A stretch of 64,000 nucleotides of DNA from Symsagittifera roscoffensis. Taxonomy: Eukaryota; Xenacoelomorpha; Acoela; Convolutidae. Shown piece by piece: positions 35,373 to 46,181 of this stretch. Position numbers and translations under genes: made by a program. The first letter of the stretch is position 1; every line of letters begins with the position of its first letter. A model generated the notes under the pieces. That model worked only from the letters and a program-made list of their open reading frames with translations. It had not been told where the DNA came from and did not search any database. The DNA is taken from positions 928,001 through 992,000 of the forward strand of contig NC_087062.1 in NCBI RefSeq assembly GCF_963678635.1, written 5' to 3'.

Positions 35373-36655
35373 AAGACTGCTCGTATCAGGGCGAAGCCCT
35401 GAAAGTTCCGACTGCCTTTTAACGTTTATGGAGCAGTAATAACATAAGCAACGTATAAAATCAATGAATTTTTTTTTTTTTAATTTGAAAACTTTTTGAT
35501 GAAAATCATCCCCCCACACGCCATTGAAAGTACAAAACAATATATTTCGCTTCTTGTAACAAATCAATTATGGCAAATAGGCTTCTGTAAACAATTTGAA
35601 TCAATTTCTAGTTCTACGACGGATTAATTCTCCGCTTACGCGTTAATAGCGCGAATTATATCGCGCGTTAATTGTCCCAAATTGGTCAAAATGGCCAAAA
35701 TGGCAATCTTTAAACCCTCATAACTGTACGAAAAATGATCACAGGTAAAACATCTTTTCAAATTTGAGCTCAGGACAACAATAGCTTTCGAATGATATAA
35801 AAAATGTCCGTCAAAAATGGCTAGTTAAAAAGTCGAAATTTGTCTGAAGAAAAAAAAACCCACCCCGAGCACAAATATTCCGTTACATTCGTATCGAAAG
35901 TCAGAACAATAACAAATCTGCTCGCAATTGTTGGTTTGTTCACAATGCAAAATTTTGTTGCATTATGACAACGTTAAAATTGTTTTTCATATTCTCAAAC
36001 TCAAATATGGATGCGGAAAGTCGAAAAGAGCCAATAATTTTGTCAGATCTCTCCAACTACTCCCCTTTGCGAAAGCGAGAGGTTAATTATTAGGTACAGA
36101 ACTTACATATGCTTAACCACTGAATTCATGTTCCGACTTGCGATACAAAAGTAACGGAATATTTGTGCTTGGGATGGGTTTTTTTTCTTCAGACAAATTT
36201 GTTTTTAACTAGCCATTTTTGACGAAAATTTTTTTTATCATTCAAAAGTATTGTTGTCTTGAGCTTAAATTTGAAAAGATATTTCACCTGTGATCATTTT
36301 TTGTAGGGTTATGGGGGTTTAAAGATTGCCATTTTGACCAATTTGGGGCAATTAACGCGCGATATATTTCGCGCTATTAACGCGCAAGCGGAGATTTATT
36401 CCGTCTTAGAAATTGTTCCAAATTGGTTGAAAGAAGCTTATTTGCCATAAATGATTTGTTATAAGGAGCGAAATCTATTCTTTTGTACTTTATATGGCGT
36501 GTGGGGGGATGATTTTTATTTAAAAAATTCAAATTTTTGAATAATTTTCTTTTTTCATTTTATTTTATTAGCTTTATTTTTATTAATGTTATTACTGCCC
36601 CATAAACCTTAAAAGGCAGTCGGAACATTCAGGGCTTCGCCCTGATACGAGCAAT
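35373..36655. mobile_element. foldback element, copy 1
   Basis: Two inverted arms of about 530 bp (35,373-35,911 and 36,131-36,655) around a unique core of about 220 bp. Each arm starts TGCTCGTATCAGGGCGAAGC at the outer end, which itself forms a small hairpin (AGGGCGAAGCCCT). Arms contain ATTAACGCG/CGCGTTAAT-type motifs. It is non-coding. The same arms occur at 41.6-43.5 kb around a different core. Confidence 0.85.
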
Positions 36656-36865
36656 ATTGTTTCTTTGTAGGGATGACAATTCGTTACTTGGTATCCTAGT
36701 CGGGAGGGGAATAGTATAAGAGATCCAATTTGTCTAAAAGTTTTGATACGGCAAATCGCATAAGAAACATTTAGTTCTTCAAATCTGCTTACTTGTTCAC
36801 GCTTTGTTTTTATTTTTGAATCATTGAGGGTCACTGTAAAAATGCTTTGGTAAATTAGATTTCAG

Positions 36866-39327
36866 AGAAAATAAGTTGGGTAAGGGGGCTGGAAAAGAGC
36901 CGTAATTTTGCTCAAGAAAATGAGGATTGTAAAGTGACGGTGCGTAGTACAGGTGTACTGAGCAATAGACTTGAAAAGAGAGAGAGAGGAGAGAATAAAA
37001 ATAAACAGCTTTGTGACGGCGACGCCAAGGTAAATAATAATGAAAATATAAACCAAAGCAGCATAGTGACTATGGAAGTATTTTCAAAAGGAAAAGCTTT
37101 TAATGAAAGCAACGGAATCAGCAGAGACATTCCAACTAAATGCAGCTCAAATGCGGTAGCAACAAACAACGAAACCAGTAGTGAAAAACAGAGGAGCGAA
37201 CAACATAATAAAGACACGGTACAAAATCAACGACCGGAAGATGTTTTGAATTCGACTGAAAACGACCGAGTCAAGACAACAAGATTAAGACCGGCCAAAG
37301 AACACAGCCAGGAAGATCAGGCGGCAAACTGCAAAGGCGCCCAGAATAAGACACACTTGAACATCCCCGGGAACGAGAGGGTGGGAAGTGACAAGCCGAA
37401 TATGCATTCACACAATTCGAGGGCTTCTGTCCTTTCTAAGTCGCCTCCTAGAAGCAGAGGCCCCAGCAACTCAAGATCAGTTAGATCAACTAGTGGTAAG
37501 AGGCCAGTCATAAAAGCCACACCTATAGCTCAAGCTGCCCAAATACACCCAAAACAAGTAGCCTCCAATCCTTCAACTGGATCCACCATGAAGGGCACTG
37601 GAGGTTATGCAAAACGAGGCAAGCCAAGGGTTAGTACGACTGTAAAGCCGTCCCAGGAAGCCGAAAAGAAATCTGCCTCGGCTAAGAAAAAGCGAGAAGA
37701 TGCAAATGGCGAGACGTTTTCAGACGGTACTGATAAAGAAGACAACGAGGAGCATTACGAAGTTCGCCCGCCACTGCCTTCGAATGCCAGAATCCCCCCT
37801 GTTATCACGGACCCCTCCGTCCACCCTTACGACGCAACTGAAAAATGTATCAAATCTCTGGCCAAACACCCTCTCGATATCGATTTCGGCGCCTGGCATC
37901 GAAATGTACTACCGACGTTGCCGCCGTTGGTTAGGAACCCGCAGTCGGGTAGGAGATACATTGAGCTGCCGAACCAATTCTACGCCTGCAGAGGAAATAA
38001 CACAATCTTAGTCGAGAATCACTTCGTGAAACACATGCAATGGACGAGAACGGAGGAGAGAGGGCCTAATTACAAGTTCAAGTGGATGCAATGTGTGAAC
38101 CAAATTGACTACGACGAGTTTCGAGACTCGGAACAAGTAGCCAATCATATCAGTAACATATCATGTTTAACTACCAAAATTGGCCTCGTTGAAAGTTTGC
38201 GAGCTTACGAGCGACATCTGCAACAAAAAGTTGAGCGAAAACCAAATACTGCAGCAAACAATGATTTGAAAATGGTTGATTTTTTCAACGAAACTTTTAA
38301 ACTAAATAACAAGACAGAAAACGCAGCTTTCAGGGAAACGTATAAGGCGGGCGAAACGTGGATTTGCAAGCCGAACGGATTGAATCAAGGCATTGGGATT
38401 TTTCTGATGCGAAGTTTAGAAGATCTGGATGCTAAATTAAACGATCTGAATAGCAGCAAGAAGTCTTCACCCTACAAACAACGGAGTCATAACTATGATA
38501 GAATGATTCAAAGATACATTGAACATCCGTTGTTGCTGGATAATAAGAAGATTGACATCCGAGCTTACATGCTGATAGCATCGACTGCGCCCTTCGTGGT
38601 GCTCTATCACCCCGGCTATCTGCGACTGTGCATCGACGACTACAAATTAGACGACAACAGTTTAATCGGCCACTTGAACAACCAGTACATCCAGAAAAAA
38701 GATCCCAGGTACAAGAAGTTGAAAGACGACACAGTTTGGAGTTACGAAAGAGCCAATGACTACATAAACGAACACTACATGAAGTCGAAAGGCATCGAAG
38801 AAGATTGGTGGTACAAAGTGTTCGAAAAGCAAGCTAAGCGAATCATGCTCCACTGCTTCCAAGCTGTTAAATGTACTTTGAAGAGCCGCATCGGAACTTT
38901 CGACTTACTCGGATTCGACTTTATGATCGACGAAAACATGAAAGTTTACCTGATTGAAATCAATGTGAACCCTGCTCTGGCTACTAACTGTCAAGTTCTG
39001 GACCAAGTCATTCCGCCGATGGTGCACGAATCAATTGACGTAGTCATGGAAATCTGGGAAAAAGCGAGACGAGGACTTGCTGTCAGTCCGATTCAAAGTA
39101 GACAGAATATGGAAATACTCTACAACGAGGCTATGCAGAGCAAGTATCGACGGAGCCAGCATTCGGCTAAGATGGCAGCCAACTTCAGCAATGCTTCCAA
39201 CTCCACTAACCCAAACAGTTCCACCGCCAGCAAAGAAAGCAACAACTCGACTAACTCGCAAAACAAATCAGCATCCAGGTTCAAATCCCAATCACCCAAT
39301 AGAGACAATTCGCTTTCAGCAGGCTAA
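36866..39327 (+). CDS. TTLL10: TTLL10-like tubulin-ligase-family glycylase, main coding exon
   Basis: The open frame runs from an acceptor-like TTAGATTTCAG (exon from about 36,866) to TAA at 39,325-39,327. The first in-frame ATG is 37,072, giving 751 residues, or the frame is entered by splicing. The first ~300 residues are disordered (Ser/Asn/Lys). The TTL domain covers about 37,860-39,090: LTTKIGLVESLR, the ATP-grasp motif WICKPNGLNQGIGIF (about 38,359), KKIDIRAYML (about 38,545) and GFDFMID...YLIEINVNP (38,920-38,970) with the Mg-binding Glu and Asn. The LTTKIGL signature points to TTLL10-type protein polyglycylases, which extend glycine chains on tubulin or other proteins. The C-terminal tail is Ser/Asn-rich. 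The domain is intact and there are no stops. Confidence 0.85.
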
Positions 39328-39364
39328 AAACACACTGCATTTATTTTTATATTGAACGCTACCT

Positions 39365-39370
39365 AATAAA
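39365..39370 (+). terminator. polyadenylation signal of the TTLL10-like gene
   Basis: AATAAA 38 bp after the TAA stop, with further A-rich sequence after it. Confidence 0.6.
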
Positions 39371-39579
39371 AATCTATAAAAAATGATTTGACCCTTACTT
39401 TTTAATAGTATGTTACTTTTAGTATTATATCAAATCTTTTATATTAAAAATTCAATTTATAAAACAAAAAAAAAGTATTACATGAAAGAAAAATTCTGGA
39501 TAATCTATTTTTTTCTAGACCGAGGTTGATTTTTCCGGGCAATTTAAAGTGCTGCAAAAGAATATCTTTAATTGGTGGC

Positions 39580-39712
39580 AGGACAATCTACCCTATTCCA
39601 AACTACCCTATACCATTCTACCCTATGCCATTATATCCTACATACCAATCTACCCTATGCCAATCTACCCTATACTAATCTACCCTATACTAATCTGCCC
39701 TATATACCATAA
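39580..39712. repeat. CTACCCTATACCAAT minisatellite
   Basis: About eight imperfect copies of a 14-15-bp unit (CTACCCTATRCCAAT). The reverse complement array is at 40,456-40,560 and a related block at 44,104-44,206. CCCTA resembles the telomeric CCCTAA word, but the unit is longer and variable. Confidence 0.8.
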
Positions 39713-40030
39713 TGAGGTATCATAATGTAATCTTTCAAAGTCCTAATTAGAATCGGAAAGATACAGCACGTGTTAATTCATTTGAGTCTAAATTTTTGGA
39801 CTCAATTTGAGTCTTTAACAAAGATTCTATTTTAACCTATTTGTATTCTCTCGCGCAATTAAGTCATTCCTAACTCAGTTTATTTTAACAAACTTTGTGA
39901 ATTTTTCAAAAATTCAATTTAATTTCTAAAAAACATACACTTTTTGAGGTTCCCGTGGCCGTAGAGGGCTGAAATTTTGGGAGGTAATAGAGGCCAATAC
40001 CAAAAGAATTTTACCTTCTCCCTCACCCCG

Positions 40031-40064
40031 CCCCCCAGTACCGCCTTGGCCTGGTACTGGGGGG
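40031..40064. other. GC-rich perfect hairpin
   Basis: CCCCCCAGTACC and its exact reverse complement GGTACTGGGGGG separated by 10 nt, in AT-rich surroundings. It lies just below a tRNA-like sequence on the minus strand and may be part of the same short interspersed element. Confidence 0.75.
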
Positions 40065-40124
40065 TCTACCCCTCCTTTTGTGATCAACTAGTCAAACCCT
40101 CAGTAATTTTCGAATTTCATTCAA

Positions 40125-40200
40125 AATTTGACTTCTTGGTGATTTGATCTTTCGACCTTTTGATTTTCAAACACAGGCATTATCCGCTACGCTATGTCGA
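40125..40200 (-). repeat. tRNA-like relic, possible SINE head
   Basis: On the minus strand, GTCGACATAGCGTAGCGGAT has the tRNA layout: a seven-base acceptor-like start, TA, and a D-arm (GCGT...ATGC) holding an A-box-like TAGCGTAGCGG. About 20 nt further a degenerate B-box-like AGGTCGAAAGATC follows. The anticodon and T-arms do not pair well, so it is not a working tRNA. Confidence 0.4.
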
Positions 40201-40455
40201 CTTGATGTGATATGACTTTTGTTTGTTTAAGAAATAGCCGCAACGCATTTCTATAGCAACATTGGATTAAAATTTCTGTTCGTTCATGCTTTGAACTCAT
40301 TTCCATTTTGAACGCGCAAGTTTTACGTTGCTTTGATATTTTGTTCACGTGCGTCAATTATTCTTTGATCATAATTAATGGTTCTTTGATTTGTTCGGAA
40401 ACATACTGTTTCGGATTCTTCAAGAGGATGGGGTAAGTTTCAATTGCTTTAATTA

Positions 40456-40560
40456 TAGGGTAGAATGGTATAGGGTAGATTGGTATAGGGTAGATTGGTA
40501 TGTAGGATAGAATAGTATAGGGTAGATTAGCATAGGGTAGATTGGAATAGGGTAGAATGT
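40456..40560. repeat. inverted ATTGGTATAGGGTAG minisatellite
   Basis: Seven or so imperfect copies of the reverse complement of the unit at 39,580-39,712. With that array it forms an inverted pair about 0.75 kb apart. Confidence 0.8.
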
Positions 40561-41440
40561 CATGGAACCCTTTAATTAATTCTTCGATGAACAATGGAGA
40601 CTTTTTAAGAAAAGCACTAGGGCTTGCGACTATTTTTTCTTCCCTTCTATTTTTTTGACGTTCAATCATGTTTACTTCTGAGAAAACTAATCTGTAATTG
40701 TTCTGCAGGGAAACCAATCAAAAAAGACAGTTTTAATTTTGTGACCCAGGAAACCAATTTAAGCGAAAAAACGCAAACAACCCGAAACAATTTCGCCAGA
40801 GAAAAGAAGGACAAAAAATACGTTGTATTATAAAATCTCAAATTACTCAAAAACAGCGCAATCAAAAAGGATTTTTCTGTTCGTCACAAAATCTATCACA
40901 GTTGTAAAAAAGAAAACAGTTAAGCTGAAAAAAATTTGAAAGACAACATATTTCGACACAGAAAATGGTTCAAACGAGAGGATTAGATAATCCATGCAAC
41001 TAGACAACTTGTCAAGCACTTTTTACGCATGTTCTAAGAATTTGCAGTTGATGATACAAAAATCGAATAAAAACCAACAAATATTCAAAAAAGTAGTAAG
41101 CATTAAAACTCTTAATTTCAGTGCTTCAACTCCCGATGCAGGCAAGGTTGGCACACAAATCATCAAAATTGTTATCTTCAATAATGCAAAAAGCGAGGAT
41201 GACACACGTCTAAGAAAAACATACAAAAAACTACTTTCAAAAGTATGGGCCTTTCAGAAGGAGTCTTTCAAAAAATCATAATCCCTGCTTTTGAGCTGAG
41301 GAAGCGAATCTTTGACTCTTTAAATAAAAAAGATGGATTTTTTTTTTCATTTGTTGTCCAATACTGACATCATAAAATCAAAAGGTAAAAAAAGAAAAAA
41401 TTGCATTTATCAGAAGTTCTTTTTTGACATCAATCAACAG
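40561..41440. other. intergenic stretch
   Basis: A 95-codon ATG frame at 40,994-41,281 is Lys/Ser-rich, without a domain or supporting signals, and I do not call it. Nothing else is visible. Confidence 0.5.
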
Positions 41441-41441
41441 C

Positions 41442-42459
41442 AAAATATGGTAGAAAATCAAAAACAAAATTTCAGAAGCCACTAAGACAGATCTTCTAAC
41501 AAATTGATTTTTGAAAATTTGAAAACCAAAACAAACTATTGACTTTTACAAGATCAGCGATGTTAAAAATAAAAAGACTGCTCGTATCAGGGCGAAGCCC
41601 TGAATGTTCCGACTGCCTTTTGAGGTTTTATGGAGCAGTAATAACATTAAAAAAATAAATGAAATAAAATAAAATGAAACTTTTTTTTTCTAAAATTTGA
41701 ATTTGTTTTTAAATCATCCCCCCACACACCATATAAAGTACAAAAGGATAGATTTCGCTCCTTGTAACAAATCAATTATGGCAATTAAGCTTCTTTCAAC
41801 CAATTTGGAACAATTTTAAGACGGATTAAATCTCCGCTTACGCGTTAATGGTGCGAACTATATCGCTCGTTAATTTGTCCCAAATTGGTCAAAATGGCCA
41901 AAATGGCATTCTTTAAACCCTCATAACTTTACGAAAAATTATCACAGGTGAAAATATGGTAGAAAATCAAAAACAAAATTTCAGAAGCCACTAAGATAGA
42001 TCTTCTAACAAATTGATTTTTGAAAATTTGAAAACGAAAACAAACTATTGACTTTTACAAGATCAGCGATGTTAAAAATAAAAAGACTGCTCGTATCAGG
42101 GCGAAGCCTTGAATGTTCCGACTGCCTTTTGAGGTTTTATGGAGCAGTAATAACATTAAAAAAATAAATGAAATAAAGTAAAATGAAACTTTTTTTTTCT
42201 AAATTTTGAATTTGTTTTTAAATCATCCCCCCACACACCATATAAAGTACAAAAGAATAGATTTCGCTCCTTGTAACAAATCAATTATGGCAATTAAGCT
42301 TCTTTCAACCAATTTGGAACAATTTTAAGACGGATTAAAACTCCGCTTACGCGTTAATGGTGCGAACTATATCGCTCGTTAATTTGTCCCAAATTGGTCA
42401 AAATGGCCAAGATGGCATTCTTTAAACCCTCATAACTTTACGAAAAATTATCACAGGTG
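41442..42459. repeat. 509-bp tandem duplication at the left arm of foldback copy 2
   Basis: 41,442-41,950 and 41,951-42,459 are nearly identical direct copies. Each contains about 135 bp of flank plus the first ~370 bp of the foldback arm. The breakpoints share AAAATAT, suggesting replication slippage or microhomology-mediated repair after the element inserted. Confidence 0.9.
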
Positions 42460-43461
42460 AAAATATTTTTTCAAATTTAAGCTCAAGACAACAATAGCTT
42501 TTGAATGATATAAAAAAATTCCATCAAAAATGGCTAGTTTAAAAGTCGAAATTTGTCTGAAGAAAAAAAACCCACCCGAGCTCAAATTTTTCCGTTACTT
42601 TTCTATCGAAAGTCGGAACAAAAAAAAAACAAATATTACTTTCTCAAAATTTAAGAAAAATTACCGCGCCAAAAAATAAGAAATTTTCAATTAGCATCCT
42701 CCAAAATATTATTAAAATGATGGCTTAGTTTAAATCTGCGCATAAACAGCCTATCATGAGAAAAATGTTTCGCAATGTATTGACCCGCAGTGAACACTCA
42801 TGGATTGTAATCGCTTATACTCGAAATCTGAGCCAGGGAATTAATCCATTATAGATGTATTGTTCAGACTACAATACTCATTATGTAGTGTTCAGACCAC
42901 GAAATCGCTTTGCTTGGTTGTAACATTTCCAAGCTCAAAAAAGTTGCTGAGTTTTTGTTCCGACTTTCGATACGAAAGTAACGGAATATTTGTGCTCGGG
43001 GTGGGTTTTTTTTTCTTCAGACAAATTTCGACTTTTTAACTAGCCATTTTTGACGGAATTTCTTTATATCCTTCAAAAAGTATTGTTGTCCTGAGCTTAA
43101 ATTTGAAAAGATATTTCACTTGTGATCATTTTTCGTAAAGTTATGGGGGTTTTAAGATTGCCAGTTTGGCCAATTTGGGACAATTAACGAGCGTTATATT
43201 TTGCGCTATTAACGCGTAAGCGGAGATTTAATCCGTCTTTGAAATCCTTCGAAATTGGTTAAGAAGCTTATTTGCCATAATTGATTTGTTACAAGGAGCG
43301 AAATTTATCCTTTTGTACTTAATATGGCGTGTGGGTGATGATTTTCACAAAAAAAATTCAAATTTTAGAAAAAAAAATTTTCATTTTATTTTGTTACATT
43401 TTATTTTTATAGGTTATTACTGCTCCTTAAACATTAAAAGGCAGTCGGAACATTCAGCGAG
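41579..43461. mobile_element. foldback element, copy 2
   Basis: Left arm from 41,579 (repeated from 42,088) to about 42,620. Core of about 340 bp unrelated to that of copy 1. Right arm about 42,958-43,461. At the right end the terminal hairpin is gone: CATTCAG is followed directly by CGAG. A TTCCGTTAC...CGAAAGTCGGAAC block marks the inner ends of both arms, as in copy 1. A further diverged single arm lies at about 43,650-43,885. Confidence 0.85.
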
Positions 43462-43649
43462 AAATTTCTATTACTAATTTAAACTTTCGATACGTCTTCT
43501 CGATTCTCAGTCTAAAAAAATGGACAAAATTTTCTTTTTTTTTGAAAACCCTCCCCCCTCGAGAAAATCTTGGATCCGTCCCTGTTCTCAGTATTGAGAA
43601 AATTCAGTTTGAAGCGCTTGTTCCGTTTGTCGACGAAAGCGCGCAATTT

Positions 43650-43885
43650 TTTTGATAGGGGTGGTTTTTTAGTATATTTCGATTTTGTACCAAATATTTT
43701 TGATTGTTTTTTTTGTGTCATCTGAAAGATATTGTTTTCCTGAGCTCAAATTTAAAAAGACATTTCACCTGTGATTATTTTTTTATAAAATAATGGGGGT
43801 ATGAAAACTGTTTACTTGACCAATTTGCGATAGTCAATGGGCGATATATTGAGATCTTATAACACGCGTTAGCGGATTAATGGGT
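43650..43885. repeat. diverged single arm of the foldback family
   Basis: Shares with the foldback right arms a GGGTGG...TTTTT start, GATATTGTTTTCCTGAGCTCAA, ATTTCACCTGTGAT, TAATGGGGGT and an ACGCG-to-GCGGATTAAT end, at similar spacing. No partner arm was found nearby. Confidence 0.6.
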
Positions 43886-44103
43886 TCCATTGAAGCATTG
43901 AAGCAAATTCTTTGGTCGTAAAATTAGGATACAAGACGCTAAACTTTGAAAACATTTCAAGGTTTCTTTTTGCAAAAAAAACGTGGTCAAAACTTTCCGA
44001 GTGACCAGCTATTCTTGTGTCCATCCTCATAAAGGTCAAAATTCTCTTATTCAAGTCAGTTTTATTCATTGCTCAATTCAATGGCAGATCTTTGAGAATG
44101 GGA

Positions 44104-44360
44104 CTCCATGACAATCTACTCCATTTCAATCCACCCTAAGTCATTCTACCCTATACTAATTTACCCTATAATCCAATCTACACTATGCTATGCACTCTAG
44201 CCTATATTCGATTAATAGTTCAGTTGGTCAGAGACAACTGAGCTCTTTATCTGGTTTTGAAATTGGCGAAAGAGGCTACGCGCGCGTTGTCGCTTCGCCG
44301 TGATAACCGGCCCAAATTTATCCAAGTTCTACCTTCTGTTGGCAAGCTCACAACACGTTG
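44104..44360. repeat. CTACCCTATA-type block followed by a dispersed repeat
   Basis: 44,104-44,206 matches the reverse complement of 40,455-40,570, including the TCCATGACA edge. 44,250-44,360 resembles 6849-6975 (GATAACCGG, TTGGCAAGCTC, CACGTTG). Two repeat families thus lie side by side. Confidence 0.6.
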
Positions 44361-44844
44361 CTCACAACAGAACTCACAAAAATATGCAATCTGTTCTGGT
44401 GCATTATGGAAAAGATGATAAGCACTTACAAAAAGTCAGGATTGAAAATAATGAAGTAAAGCAAAGGCTTGCAACATCGACTATCATTAAAATTTTGTTG
44501 AAATTTTTTTATTAGAAAAAAGATTTTTGAGAAAAACATATGCCAAAGAATATTTCTTTGGAAACAAAATATGGGAGCTCCGCTATTAGTATTAGTATCA
44601 ATCTTACTGTTTCTAGTTACGGCTGCTCATTTTATTAAAACTCATCATCATAAAAATTATTTATTTTAATGAAGTAATTAAAATGAAAAGACTTCCCTTT
44701 ACTGTTTTAAATTCAAAGTTAGTTCAGGTGAAATTGTGATTGGCCAAGAAAAACAAAGCTAAACTATTTCATTTGAAGTGGTTCATTAAAAGTAATTATG
44801 TTTATGGTGAGCGTCAAAAAACAGGCAGCGGCTGATTAAAGAGA
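44361..44844. other. stretch upstream of the channel gene
   Basis: No supported gene; presumably the 5' region of the DEG/ENaC gene. I see no convincing TATA box. Confidence 0.4.
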
Positions 44845-45050
44845 ATGGAAACGGATGGGAAGCTGTCAGCAGATAGGGAGGAGATGGTCTCCTTCCTGTG
44901 GATTGTGAGGGCCTGGCTGCTGGACTGCAGTGCACATGGGGTTCCCAGAGTGATAGCGACCACTAACTTCAAACGGAAGCTGTTCTGGATTTGGGCTGTC
45001 ACCATCAGTGCCTGTGTTCTAATGTGGCAGATAGGAAGGCTCTTTTTCTG
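44845..45050 (+). CDS. DEG/ENaC channel, first coding exon (N-terminus and TM1)
   Basis: About 68 residues from the ATG at 44,845. WLLDCSAHGVPRVI carries the His-Gly pair conserved before TM1 in DEG/ENaC channels, where it affects gating. KRKLFWIWAVTISACVLMWQ is TM1. These channels pass sodium as trimers in the plasma membrane. The frame meets TGA at 45,052 directly after GRLFF, and no GT donor lies between TM1 and that stop. Either an unusual splice site is used or the exon is damaged. The next exon resumes exactly where the family continues after TM1, so the two belong together. Confidence 0.75.
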
Positions 45051-45297
45051 ATCACAACCCCTCCCCACCCTTTCTTGCCCTCACATAACACACCAATCAG
45101 TTAAATGGGGTAACGAGTGGTTTTATAAGGTGCTATAAAGTCCAATCAAATACACCAAACTTGCAATAGCCTAATTAGTGAGCACATGCAAATTTTTATA
45201 ATGATTGGACGTTGTCAGCCAAAGTTTCTTCAAAATTCGTAGGTGAAAAAGGGCGAAGTGAGGGGGGGGGGGGGGGCAGAGAAAAAAGAGTCTTCAG

Positions 45298-45886
45298 GGA
45301 CCATGTGGGATGATGTCAGCAGCCATCCAATCACTGTCAACTTGCAGGTGCTGCACAGACTTGAGCTCAACTTCCCAGCTGTCACAATTTGCAACGCAAA
45401 CAAACTCAAAAAGTCGGAGTTGGAGCAATTCGTAGTGGAAAATGCAGAGCGAGATGACAGTTCAGCCTCGCCGTATTTTACTGGACTCCAAAAAGCCTTA
45501 ATTTTTTCTAATAAGGAAGCTGTTGGTCTTCGATTAGTTTACGAAAAAATGGCAATAGTTCGTAATTCCAATGAAAGCAGCAGAAATTTGAGTGGTGAAT
45601 GCAGAGCTGACAGAAATGATTTGGGAATAGTTGAGGAGAAAGGATGCAAGTTTGGTGATTCTGCCGCAGACCAAGTAGAAGATGGGGATGGATGCGACGA
45701 CAGACTGAGAGTGTCTCCCAACAACCAGTTACAATGTGAGGACGGTACCTGTGTGTCTCAAGCGGATGTGTGTGATGGGAGACTAGACTGCTTGGATGGG
45801 TCGGATGAATCAACCGAGCTGTGTGGAAAGTGTCCCACTTCAAAGTATGAGTGCAAAAGTGGCATGTGCATCGATCCTCAGTTGAA
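45298..45886 (+). CDS. DEG/ENaC channel, extracellular exon with LDLa module
   Basis: After an acceptor TCTTCAG (45,291-45,297) the frame reads SHPITVNLQVLHR and LNFPAVTICNANKLKKS, the post-TM1 palm signature of DEG/ENaC channels. About 60 residues on, a polar finger-like region leads to LDL-receptor class A modules. The first is complete (QCEDGTCVSQADVCDG then RLDCLDGSDESTELC). The second starts (CPTSKYECKSGMCIDPQL) and is cut by the donor AA|GTGAGT at 45,887. LDLa modules bind calcium and mediate ligand contact. Their insertion in a DEG/ENaC ectodomain is an unusual domain mix. A run of 15 G lies just upstream of the acceptor, within intron 1. Confidence 0.82.
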
Positions 45887-46181
45887 GTGAGTTGGAAGCC
45901 AACCCCCGCCCCCCGCCCCGTATTCAACCAAAATATTACGCCGCATTTAGGAAAGTTTTATGCGTTACATGGACTTTATGAATTTTTTGGATCAACCAAG
46001 TAAAGAAAGTTGATTATAGAAAAATAAACATAATCTACTGCTTTTTTCAGCTACACTTTTTCAATAGCAGCCTCTAGTATTATAATTGGAGAAAACAAAT
46101 GCTATTTCAACCGAAACTCACTTACATTAAGTCAAAAACACTCACTGACTGATACTTACTGAGTTATGACCTTTCGTCTGT
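45887..46181 (+). other. start of the 15.2-kb intron
   Basis: Intronic sequence after the GTGAGT donor; nothing else visible. The intron (45,887-61,108) also holds the inverted retroelement copy and the minisatellite. Confidence 0.5.

Noticed and set aside
40994-41281. 95-codon ORF between the TTLL gene and the foldback element
   Set aside because: No homology, promoter or conserved copy; length is not remarkable in AT-rich DNA.
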